Of a DNA stretch of 64,000 bases, positions 45,216 through 53,067 are shown one piece after another (positions within the stretch are counted from its first letter, which is position 1; every line of letters begins with the position of its first letter). Location of the stretch: the NCBI RefSeq assembly GCF_036492635.1, contig NZ_AP025305.1, positions 4,482,000 through 4,545,999 of the forward strand, in the 5' to 3' direction. The stretch is from Aureibacter tunicatorum (GTDB lineage Bacteria; Bacteroidota; Bacteroidia; Cytophagales; Cyclobacteriaceae). The notes beneath the pieces were generated by a model, which was given only the letters and a program-made list of their open reading frames with translations, was not told the origin of the DNA and did not search any database. A program made the translations under genes and the position numbers.

Positions 45216-45902
45216 ATGAAAAGAAAGATCTTATTTATCGCGGCCATAATATTTCCAATGCTTGTCACTTGGATATACTTCAGACAAAATGTAGAAGAAA
45301 GACCTTTGACAGTTCCTGCAAATGCTGAGACTCTGCATGAAGGTTGGGAAGTTGATTTGGAAAAAAGCTCTATCCTTTGGAAAGGACATAAATTATTCGG
45401 TTTTCATCAAGGCAGTGTGGACTTCAAAAACGCTCAACTAGAGTATCAAGATGGATTTCTTTCAGGCGGATCGCTTACCGTCGACATGAATACTATTAAA
45501 ATCACCAAGATGATGGAAGAAACTGACGATGAAGAAGAGGAAGAGGAGGAGGAAGAAGGTGAAGGTCATAGCGATTCGGATGAACTTGCCGAGCATCTAA
45601 TGTCATCTCATTTTTTTGATTCACCCAATTATCCGGAAGCCCGATTCGAATTTAAAAACATAGACGTTAAAGGCAAGGTGATAAAAGTGAAAGGATCATT
45701 GACAATCAAAGACACAACGCTCCCTATTTCATTCAATGCCTTAAGAAATGGGAATAAATTGCTTGCCAGCATATCTGTTGATAGAACAAAATATGGCATT
45801 AAGTATTCTTCGGGAACATTTTTTCAAGATTTGGGAGACAACATTATCAAAGACAACTTCGATCTAGACATCACACTAGCACTAAAAGAAGCTCAACAAT
45901 AA
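45216..45902 (+). CDS. YceI-family protein with acidic insertion
   Basis: 228 residues with an N-terminal hydrophobic anchor or signal (MKRKILFIAAIIFPMLVTWI). The YceI lipocalin-like barrel is seen in WEVDLEKSSILWKGHKLFG, HLMSSHFFDSPNYPEARFEF, KVKGSLTIKDTTLPISF and DRTKYGIKYSSG. YceI proteins bind long isoprenoid lipids such as polyprenyl quinones in the periplasm. Between strands, about residues 106-124, is a run of Asp/Glu (DDEEEEEEEEEGEG) unusual for the family. It starts an operon with a thioredoxin-like protein and ApbE, hinting at a periplasmic electron-transfer role. Confidence 0.92.
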   Translation: MKRKILFIAAIIFPMLVTWIYFRQNVEERPLTVPANAETLHEGWEVDLEKSSILWKGHKLFGFHQGSVDFKNAQLEYQDGFLSGGSLTVDMNTIKITKMMEETDDEEEEEEEEEGEGHSDSDELAEHLMSSHFFDSPNYPEARFEFKNIDVKGKVIKVKGSLTIKDTTLPISFNALRNGNKLLASISVDRTKYGIKYSSGTFFQDLGDNIIKDNFDLDITLALKEAQQ

Positions 45903-45921
45903 TCTTTAAGCCATCCTCATC

Positions 45922-46362
45922 ATGAAAACATCATCTCTTGTGATACTGCTTCTTTTTTTAAGTGTTAGCGCATTCAGCCAAGAATGGCTAACAGATTTTG
46001 AAGAAGCTAAAAAATTATCCAAGCAAACGAACAAGCCTATTGTCTTGGTATTTCAAGGATCTGATTGGTCAGCTCCATGCATTAAACTGGAAAGAAGCAT
46101 TTGGAGCTCCTCTGATTTTAAATCTTATGCAGATAAACACTTTATCATGCTTAAGGCTGACTTTCCAAGAAAAAAGAAGAATCAACTGTCTCTCAATCAA
46201 CAAAACCACAACAACGAATTGGCTAAATCCTACAACAAAGCAGGGTACTTTCCATTAGTCGTCGTATTGGACAAAGAAGGAAGTGTGCTCAATACCCTAG
46301 GCTATTCCAAGCTTTCACCAAAGGAATATATCAAGTCTATTGAATCTTATAAAAATGATTAG
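45922..46362 (+). CDS. Periplasmic thioredoxin-like protein with incomplete CxxC
   Basis: 146 residues with a signal peptide (MKTSSLVILLLFLSVSAFSQ). The thioredoxin fold is recognisable (KPIVLVFQGSDWSAPCIKLE, then the cis-Pro region YFPLVVVLD). The active-site motif is W-S-A-P-C, so the N-terminal nucleophilic Cys of the usual WCxPC is replaced by Ser and only the second Cys remains. It cannot be a normal dithiol oxidoreductase; a binding, chaperone-like or monothiol role is possible. It lies 19 bp after YceI and overlaps ApbE by 8 bp. Confidence 0.85.
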   Translation: MKTSSLVILLLFLSVSAFSQEWLTDFEEAKKLSKQTNKPIVLVFQGSDWSAPCIKLERSIWSSSDFKSYADKHFIMLKADFPRKKKNQLSLNQQNHNNELAKSYNKAGYFPLVVVLDKEGSVLNTLGYSKLSPKEYIKSIESYKND

Positions 46363-47353
46363 CCTTGTTTACACTATAGCCATTATCGCCTTTTTTATCT
46401 TGCTGATTTCTATACCGGGCAAAGCTCAGGATCGATTTAAATATAAATGCAAGCTCATGGGCTGCAAATTTGAATTCACTGTCATCGCGGACAATCAAGA
46501 CGAAGGCTATGAATTTATCATGACTGCCAAAAACGAAATAGAGCGTATCGAAAAAATCACCTCTTTCTGGGATGAAAACTCCGAGACAACTGCTATTAAC
46601 GAGAATGCGGGAGTTAAACCGGTCAAAGTTTCAATAGAGCTTTTTGACTTAATCTCCAGATCTATTGAGATTTCTCGTATCACGGAAGGCGCTTTTGACC
46701 CTACTTATGCGTCCATGGACAAAATTTGGAAATTTGACGGAAGCATGAGCCTAATGCCTAGTGAAAAGGAAATGGCCCTATCAATAGCAAAAGTTGGATA
46801 TGAAAAAGTGGTGCTCAATCAACATGACTCCACTATTTTTCTTCCAGAAAAGGGTATGAAATTGGGATTGGGAGGCATTGGCAAAGGCTATGCCGCTGAC
46901 AAAGCCAAAGAATTGCTCATTAGCAAAGGTGTAAAAGCCGGTGTCATAAACGCATCGGGAGACATGACTGTTTGGGGACTTGACAAAGATAATAGCGAAT
47001 GGAAAGTGGCTATCACAAATCCTCTGGACAAAAAAAATGTATACGCGCTTCTTAATATACATGAAGGAGCTGTGGTGACTTCAAGCAACTATGAAAAGTT
47101 TGTCGAACTCAATGGAGAAAAATATACTCATATCATCAACCCTAAAACAGGCTACCCTGCTCAAGGCATAGCCAGTGTTACTGTATTCGCGCCCAAAGCT
47201 GAGCTTGCAGACGCCTTAGCCACATCCGTATTCGTAATGGGCATAGAAGCAGGCCTCGACTTAATCAATCAAATGCCCAAAACAGAATGCGTCGCGATCT
47301 GTCAAGATGGCACAATACATCAATCAATCAACATTAAAATCGACAATCGATGA
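46355..47353 (+). CDS. apbE: FAD:protein FMN transferase (ApbE)
   Basis: About 332 residues from ATG 46355 (MISLVYTIAIIAFF), overlapping the previous stop codon by 8 bp; an ATG 15 bp earlier is also in frame. A signal peptide precedes the ApbE domain: FDPTYASMDKIWKF, LGLGGIGKGYAADKAKELL, INASGDMTVWG, THIINPKTGYPA and a metal/FAD region DALATSVFVMG. ApbE attaches FMN covalently to Thr of exported flavoproteins such as Nqr/Rnf subunits. Co-transcription with YceI and a thioredoxin-like protein suggests service to a periplasmic electron-transfer chain. Confidence 0.95.
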   Translation: MISLVYTIAIIAFFILLISIPGKAQDRFKYKCKLMGCKFEFTVIADNQDEGYEFIMTAKNEIERIEKITSFWDENSETTAINENAGVKPVKVSIELFDLISRSIEISRITEGAFDPTYASMDKIWKFDGSMSLMPSEKEMALSIAKVGYEKVVLNQHDSTIFLPEKGMKLGLGGIGKGYAADKAKELLISKGVKAGVINASGDMTVWGLDKDNSEWKVAITNPLDKKNVYALLNIHEGAVVTSSNYEKFVELNGEKYTHIINPKTGYPAQGIASVTVFAPKAELADALATSVFVMGIEAGLDLINQMPKTECVAICQDGTIHQSINIKIDNR

Positions 47354-47391
47354 AATCAATCCTTTCAATATAAAAGCTTTCTTCTTTGCCC

Positions 47392-47480
47392 AACAGGAAG
47401 TCTATAGGCAAAATCTATCGGACATCAATATTGAACATATTAAGTTACAATCCTCCTTTTTCAGCCTATAGCTTCCTGTT
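47392..47480. terminator. Long inverted repeat between convergent apbE and MBL genes
   Basis: AACAGGAAG-T-CTATAGGC (47392-47409) pairs with GCCTATAGCTTCCTGTT (47464-47480): 17 bp with a single bulged T, separated by 54 nt. It may work as a bidirectional terminator or mRNA 3'-end structure; neither side has a strong T-run, and a small non-autonomous repeat cannot be excluded. Confidence 0.5.
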
Positions 47481-47485
47481 CATTG

Positions 47486-48247
47486 TTAAAAAATGAACTT
47501 CTCGCCATCTTTTGGAATTATGACTTCGACCCCTGCAGCATCCGCCTTTTCTTTCATTGACTTTCTTGTGGTATGGCAATGATCCAAAGACTCCAAATGC
47601 ACTACCATTAATTTAGCTTTTGGGGCTAATTTCGCCAATGAGATTGTTTCATACTCATCCATCAGAATTCTATTTTCCCCCATAAACAACGCGCCTCCAG
47701 CATTCACCACTATAATATCCGGTTTATGCGTTTCTACCGCATTCTGAACATCCTGATCCAACAAACAATCACTCACTAAATATATTGTCGGCAAACCTTC
47801 TGCTTTTAACACATAACCTGAAACTCTTCCCAATTCTTCCAATAACCCCTCTGGTCCATGCTTGCCCTCAACTCTTGTAATACTAATTCCTTCTAACATT
47901 CTTTCATCCTCAATAGCCAAAGCATTTGAAAAGCCTACTTCTTTCACGCCCTGCAAGTCTACAGGTTGGCAAGCTATCATCATGTTTTTACCTATTTCAT
48001 CCATGGCTTCCGGATCCCAATGATCAGGATGCACATGCGAAAGCAAGACGAAATCAACACCCTCAAGAACTTCACCTATTGAAAAAGGCAAATCCACAGT
48101 AGGATTTAAATTCTGCGAAGGGTCTACAAAAGACATAAAACTTTTCGCTTCAGAAAGCATGGGGTCAAATAAAATAATCTTGCCTGCATATTCTATCTTC
48201 AATGTTGCATTGCGTATCAATTGAATACTGGTCTCTCTTGGCTCCAT
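47486..48247 (-). CDS. MBL-fold metallo-hydrolase (UlaG-like)
   Basis: 253 residues. Metal-binding motif LSHVHPDHWDP near residue 75, further His in VEGKHGPEG, Asp in YLVSDCL, and C-terminal His in MVVHLESLDHCH match the metallo-beta-lactamase fold. The overall length and the N-terminal IQLIRNATLKIEYAGKIILFDPML point to the UlaG/L-ascorbate-6-P-lactonase-like branch, whose members often have unknown substrates. It is the last minus-strand gene before the repeat at 47392 and follows the AraC gene by about 110 bp. Confidence 0.9.
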   Translation of the reverse strand: MEPRETSIQLIRNATLKIEYAGKIILFDPMLSEAKSFMSFVDPSQNLNPTVDLPFSIGEVLEGVDFVLLSHVHPDHWDPEAMDEIGKNMMIACQPVDLQGVKEVGFSNALAIEDERMLEGISITRVEGKHGPEGLLEELGRVSGYVLKAEGLPTIYLVSDCLLDQDVQNAVETHKPDIIVVNAGGALFMGENRILMDEYETISLAKLAPKAKLMVVHLESLDHCHTTRKSMKEKADAAGVEVIIPKDGEKFIF

Positions 48248-48358
48248 TTGAAATTTATTTGGTTTTAAAATGACTGACGAAATATCGAATTGACGTTCGC
48301 GTCAATGAACATTACAAATTTCAGGAAAATGTGTTTGCTTGGAGCTTAAGAAAGTATG

Positions 48359-49228
48359 TCAAAGACTTCCATTTTCATAAGCGACTCTAAATTCTGAAGG
48401 TGTCATGCTCTCATATCGCTTAAAAAACCTCGCCAAATGATTGGGCTCTGAAAAAGACAGCTTATCGCTAATCTCTCCGATTGTCAAGGTGGTATGTATC
48501 AACAATTCTTTCACTTCTTCAAGCAATCTTCTTTTTATCAAATCGATAGCCGTCAAGCCAAATTGCTTTTTCACCGCATTATTGAGACTCACTCTGCTAA
48601 TATTCATCATCTCAGCGTATTCCTCCACCCTTTGACATTTTTGAATATTATCTTCCAGCATTCTCCTAAATTCATACGCAGTATTGTCAATTGATATTGA
48701 TTCTTTCAAACCATAAAATTCGGCATACTCTCTGTTTATTTTCATCAATAAATAATAGAGCAAAGCTCTAATCACATGCGAGCTATCATTTTTAGGCAGA
48801 ATCAATTCCTGAGAGATTTCCTTAAGCATTTTCATGCATTCAATGAAAAAATCGTCGTCTAATTTTAAGAATGAGGGTTTGCTCGGTTGATAGTAAAAAT
48901 TCAGTCTATATGAAAAGAGCTTGTCGGCAAAAAACTCGTTTAGAAAATCTTCTTGAAAGACTAAAATCCTTGCTTTAAAACACTTCGGATCCACTATCCA
49001 TCGATATGTCTGATTCATGGAAATAAAAATAGCTGATCCAGAAACCACTTCTAATTTAGAGCTTTCCAACTCAATAAAACCTGTTCCTTCTTCAATAAAA
49101 GCAATCTGAAAAAAATCCGCCTTTTGAACTTCACTCGTCAACTCCTCAACACTCCAAGTTGTGTTATCGAGAATATTCAACAAAAAATCAACTCCGCAAA
49201 TCGTCTTGTTAAACTTAATACTCTTCAT
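48359..49228 (-). CDS. AraC-family transcriptional regulator
   Basis: About 289 residues from ATG 49228 (MKSIKFNKTICGV); the frame opens two codons earlier only with TTG. The N-terminal ~170 residues form a cupin-like sensing domain (FIEEGTGFIELESSKLEVVSG). The C-terminal AraC double helix-turn-helix is complete: VEEYAEMMNISRVSLNNAVKKQFG and TIGEISDKLSFSEPNHLARFFKRYESMTPSEFR. It probably regulates the adjacent MBL-fold hydrolase gene, which it precedes on the same strand (inference). Confidence 0.93.
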   Translation of the reverse strand: MKSIKFNKTICGVDFLLNILDNTTWSVEELTSEVQKADFFQIAFIEEGTGFIELESSKLEVVSGSAIFISMNQTYRWIVDPKCFKARILVFQEDFLNEFFADKLFSYRLNFYYQPSKPSFLKLDDDFFIECMKMLKEISQELILPKNDSSHVIRALLYYLLMKINREYAEFYGLKESISIDNTAYEFRRMLEDNIQKCQRVEEYAEMMNISRVSLNNAVKKQFGLTAIDLIKRRLLEEVKELLIHTTLTIGEISDKLSFSEPNHLARFFKRYESMTPSEFRVAYENGSL

Positions 49229-49239
49229 CTGCAATCAAA

Positions 49240-49266
49240 AAAAGCCCGCAAAAATTGCGAGCTTTT
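49240..49266 (-). terminator. Terminator of the periplasmic thioredoxin gene
   Basis: Stem AAAAGC-c-CGCAA / TTGCG-a-GCTTTT with a 3-nt loop and one mismatch, followed by T residues on the minus strand. It sits about 20 bp after the thioredoxin stop codon and just upstream of the AraC start. Confidence 0.8.
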
Positions 49267-49285
49267 ATATTAAATTTTATATATA

Positions 49286-49744
49286 CTACTTATTGGATTC
49301 CAAAGTTTTTTGAAATTTCTTAGCATCCTGATAACCAGGAATCACATTCGGACTTGTAAAGTTCTTTCCGAAAAATATTGTCGTTGGAAAACCTCTCACT
49401 CCATATTTTTGAGCAAAGGCCTTAGGCGTCAATGATTCTCCCTTGAATTTGAATGGAGTAGTGCTCTCAGCATTCAACTTCACAGCATAATAATTTTCAT
49501 TGATATAATCAGCTACAGTGCTATCGTCGAAAGTGTCCTTGTCCATTTTCTTGCACCATCCGCACCAGTCTGTATAAACTTTCACTAATATTGGTCTCGG
49601 GTCATCCTTGCTTAATTTTTCCACTTCAGTAATTGAGTGCCACTTCACTTTTCCTTCGTCCTTGGAATCATTGCTCAAAGCCCAAACCAAATTAACAGTC
49701 AACAGACAAGCCGCCGCAAAGAATATTATCGCTTTATTTTTCAT
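49286..49744 (-). CDS. Periplasmic thioredoxin-fold protein
   Basis: 152 residues from ATG 49744 (MKNKAIIFFAAACLLTVNLV); the longer frame begins with TTG. A signal peptide is followed by a thioredoxin_7/DUF255-like domain with a complete active site CGWC in YTDWCGWCKKMD and a cis-Pro region VRGFPTTIFFG. It should be a secreted thiol-disulfide oxidoreductase. It lies 184 bp downstream of the DsbD-type reductase gene on the same strand, a probable source of its electrons. Confidence 0.92.
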   Translation of the reverse strand: MKNKAIIFFAAACLLTVNLVWALSNDSKDEGKVKWHSITEVEKLSKDDPRPILVKVYTDWCGWCKKMDKDTFDDSTVADYINENYYAVKLNAESTTPFKFKGESLTPKAFAQKYGVRGFPTTIFFGKNFTSPNVIPGYQDAKKFQKTLESNK

Positions 49745-49928
49745 ATTATTCAATTTATAAATCAAAATGGATCAGTAATTTTTACGCCTAATGAAGCTTT
49801 TTGTTTAACTGATCCAACATTTTAAACTATTTTATAATTTATCACTAATATTCCAATCCATCACCAAACGATCAGAATACATATGGACAAATGAGATTTA
49901 ATTGTCCAAGATCATATATCATGCTAAA

Positions 49929-51950
49929 CTATTTTGAAGCATAATTGGCTAAACCTTCTTGCAGAAATGCCTCGAATTTTCTGGAATTTTTATCATATGC
50001 AGCTGGCTCTGAAGTAAGTGAATTCTCATTGCCATCAACAATAACGTAATACGGCTGCGCGTTCACCCCATATTTTCTGATTTGAAAATCCGCGTTTTGA
50101 GCTCCTATCGTTTTCTTCATTTTACCATCTTTTGGAGATTCATACCACTCTGACTCAGGCAAAGTAGTCTTGTCATCAACGTACAAAGCCACTACAATAA
50201 AGTCCTCTTTCAAGCTTTTCAAGATCTGGGGCTCGCTCCATACATTATCTTCCATATAGCGACAATTCACGCAACCATGACCGCTAAAATCTATCAATAA
50301 TGGCTTGTTTTCTCTTTTAGAAGCTTCCAAAGCTTGCTGATAATCAAAATATCCTTGAATTCCATGCGGCATATGAAGGAAATCAGCATATTTAACTTTT
50401 TCATTCGAGCTTCTTCCCACATTCGCTTGAGCCGTTTGCATCTGCGTCAGATCAAAATCATGCGTAGCTCTTGGCGGCAAATACCCCGCCAATGCTTTCA
50501 ATGGAGCGCCAAACATCCCTGGAATCAAATAAATCACAAATGAAAATGTAACTACCGCAAGCAATACTCTTGGCACACTTATTTTTTCAATCACACTATC
50601 GTGAGGCAGTCTGATTTTACCCAAGAAATATAATCCCAACAAAGAAAAAATCGCGATCCATAGAGCAAGATACACCTCTCTGTCCAATATTCCCCAATGG
50701 TACACTTGATCAGCTACTGATAAAAACTTAAGCCCAAGCGCCAATTCAAGAAAACCTAAAGTCACCTTAACGCTATTCAACCAGCCACCCGACTTCGGCA
50801 AATTATTCAGCCATTTTGGAAAAATGGCAAACAAAGTAAACGGTATGGCAAAAGCCGATGCAAAAGCCGTCATTCCTAATATAGGCTTGAGCACTTGTCC
50901 ACCTGCTGACTCAACCAAGATCGTTCCCACAATAGGTCCTGTACAAGAAAATGATACCAACACCAAAGTAAAAGCCATGAAAAACACTCCAGCGTATCCG
51001 CCTTTGTCAGCTTTTTTATCCGCATTGTTCACCCAGCTTGAAGGCAATGTAATCTCGAACATTCCCAAAAATGACATGGCGAAGAACGTGAATATCACGA
51101 AAAACAAGATATTGGGAAGCCAGTGAGTAGACATCCAATTCGCAAACCCTGGTCCATTTACAGCCGCTACAATTGTCCCAAAAATGACATAAATCGCAAT
51201 TACTGAAAGACCGTAAATCAAAGCCTTCTTTATACCCTCACCTTTATGCTTTGAGCTATTCGTAAAAAAGCTCACAGTCATAGGTATCATCGGGAATACG
51301 CAAGGTGTCAATAAAGCGGCTGTGCCTCCCAAAAAGGCCAAGCCCATGAATGTCAGCATAGCCATCCAAGAGAATGGTTCTCCGCTTTGAGCTTCTTTCT
51401 TTTCAGGGGTTTGAATATTAACCTTGTCATTAACATCTTGCTCAAGCTTATCGGAAGCTATCGCTTGACCCGAAACTGCTTTTCCAAGACTCAAGTCAAA
51501 TTCATAAGTATCGGGAATGCATTGCCCTGTCTCATCAGAGCATACTTGAAAATCAACTACGCCAACTGCTTTCGCCGAAGTCTTTTTCATCAATAGCTTT
51601 TGCTCGAAAACAGCTTCTTTCTTGAAGTATGTGATATCTCCTTCCCAAAGATCATCATATTTCTTCAAAGGATTAACAGCCAATGGTTTTCCCAAGGCTT
51701 GAAAGCTGTCGCTAGCTTCAAAGTTGATCTCCGTCAAATTGGGGCCCAAATCAGGGTCAAAATCATTGGAATACATATACCATCCCTTGTCGATTTTGGC
51801 TTTGAACTTCAACAAGACAGTATCGCCTTGTTGTGGATTTTCATTAACGATCTCCACATTCCATTTGGCTGGATGGATGATTTGAGCTTCAGAAACCGTT
51901 GAAAACACACTGCATATCGCAAATAATGCCAATAGCATCAATCTTTTCAT
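49929..51950 (-). CDS. DsbD-type thiol:disulfide interchange protein
   Basis: About 673 residues from ATG 51950 (MKRLMLLALFAICSVFSTVS); upstream in-frame starts add no signal peptide. Domains in order: an N-terminal DsbD-alpha-like (DUF DsbC corrector) beta domain (about 25-160, FQVCSDETGQCIPDTY), an eight-helix CcdA/DsbD membrane core (about 200-450) with its redox Cys in TPCVFPMIPMTVSF and FSCTGPIVG, further helices, and a C-terminal thioredoxin domain with CVNC in HGCVNCRYMEDNVW. It carries electrons from cytoplasmic thioredoxin to periplasmic substrates. It precedes the periplasmic thioredoxin gene. Confidence 0.94.
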   Translation of the reverse strand: MKRLMLLALFAICSVFSTVSEAQIIHPAKWNVEIVNENPQQGDTVLLKFKAKIDKGWYMYSNDFDPDLGPNLTEINFEASDSFQALGKPLAVNPLKKYDDLWEGDITYFKKEAVFEQKLLMKKTSAKAVGVVDFQVCSDETGQCIPDTYEFDLSLGKAVSGQAIASDKLEQDVNDKVNIQTPEKKEAQSGEPFSWMAMLTFMGLAFLGGTAALLTPCVFPMIPMTVSFFTNSSKHKGEGIKKALIYGLSVIAIYVIFGTIVAAVNGPGFANWMSTHWLPNILFFVIFTFFAMSFLGMFEITLPSSWVNNADKKADKGGYAGVFFMAFTLVLVSFSCTGPIVGTILVESAGGQVLKPILGMTAFASAFAIPFTLFAIFPKWLNNLPKSGGWLNSVKVTLGFLELALGLKFLSVADQVYHWGILDREVYLALWIAIFSLLGLYFLGKIRLPHDSVIEKISVPRVLLAVVTFSFVIYLIPGMFGAPLKALAGYLPPRATHDFDLTQMQTAQANVGRSSNEKVKYADFLHMPHGIQGYFDYQQALEASKRENKPLLIDFSGHGCVNCRYMEDNVWSEPQILKSLKEDFIVVALYVDDKTTLPESEWYESPKDGKMKKTIGAQNADFQIRKYGVNAQPYYVIVDGNENSLTSEPAAYDKNSRKFEAFLQEGLANYASK

Positions 51951-52128
51951 CTTGAAATAATCTTTTCGCATAGCGAATCGCAATGTCATAGCAACAGAAA
52001 CATCGCAAAACTCTAGCTTGTAATACAAATTTTTAGAAAAATTCATGCACGGAATATCTCCAATACTATTGAAGCTATGTAGACTAAATCATAAAATGAT
52101 TTTCATGCATGGACGATATGGGTGAGTT

Positions 52129-52500
52129 TTAAGCACGGGGAGGAGGTGAGTTTATCTCAAGATATTCTCCCACTAAATTGTCAAGATATCCATCGCTTGA
52201 TTTTGATTGGCGATTTGGTTCCTCTTGAATTGCCAAGTCCACATTCGCGAAGCTATGCGTATCCGAGGTTTTGCAAAACTTCAACAAAAGCTGTCCAAAG
52301 TCTATAACCTCTTTTTTCACTTGATTGATTCCCGAATTTACTTTCTCGGATGTTTCCTTCTGACATTTTTTCGTAGTGCATACCTTGACTACTTGCACTT
52401 CTTCGAAATTATCCAAAGCAGGCAAAGCCGTCATGAAAATTCCCGCAAAATAGGAAATCAGCATGCAAAAAATGGCGATATGTCTCAAAAGGCTTTTCAT
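52129..52500 (-). CDS. Small exported protein of unknown function
   Basis: 123 residues from ATG 52500 (MKSLLRHIAIFCMLISYFAG). The frame extends one codon upstream as TTG only. It has an N-terminal hydrophobic signal or anchor, a Cys pair in VCTTKKCQ, a helical middle and a third Cys in LKFCKTSD; the tail ends SPPPRA. I do not recognise the family. It lies about 180 bp upstream of the DsbD start on the same strand; its cysteines make it a possible client or partner, but this is only inference. Confidence 0.6.
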   Translation of the reverse strand: MKSLLRHIAIFCMLISYFAGIFMTALPALDNFEEVQVVKVCTTKKCQKETSEKVNSGINQVKKEVIDFGQLLLKFCKTSDTHSFANVDLAIQEEPNRQSKSSDGYLDNLVGEYLEINSPPPRA

Positions 52501-52724
52501 CAAATCGGTATTGAATATATAACCGTATTAACTCGAAAATAGTATGAAGTTGTTGTCCTTTTGTCGAGAAAAGAACAAACAACTTACTCTAATATCGATT
52601 TTTTTTGAGAAAAACTCAAAATGATTGCGACAAACCAAGCTTTTTTATAGACAAAAAGTCTTTGAATCTGAAAACTCAATAGCACATTAGCTAATCGAAA
52701 CAGAAAAAATTCTCCCGGACTTGA

Positions 52725-52958
52725 TCAAATCAACTCGTCATAGTCCTCGTAAAATTTCTCTTCTTCAAAAAAACAATCATACCAATACTCGTAATCGTCG
52801 TAGGAAATCATTTCCACTTCAGTCTTGGTATTCAAGCTTCCTTCTATAAAGCTTGGCTCTGAAAGCCATTCGCTTACTTGAATGGCTTGATGATAAGGCA
52901 ATTTTGATATGCTGATCAAATCCTGACCATCGATATTGGTGTGCGGCTTTGACTTCAT
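52725..52958 (-). CDS. Small acidic hypothetical protein
   Basis: 77 residues starting MKSKPHTNIDGQDL. The C-terminal third is rich in Asp, Glu, Tyr (YDDYEYWYDCFFEEEKFYED). No signal peptide and no recognised domain. Coding is supported by the ATG start, sensible composition and lack of any competing frame in a 560-bp interval. It lies between the small exported protein gene and the DPP-IV gene, all on the minus strand. Confidence 0.55.
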   Translation of the reverse strand: MKSKPHTNIDGQDLISISKLPYHQAIQVSEWLSEPSFIEGSLNTKTEVEMISYDDYEYWYDCFFEEEKFYEDYDELI

Positions 52959-53067
52959 ATATAGTAATTATGACAAAAAATATAAACACTTAACTATGAA
53001 GCAAATATGCACTTTTGATTTTAAATATCAATATTTTTTATAAAAAAATTACCTTAAATAATTGTTA

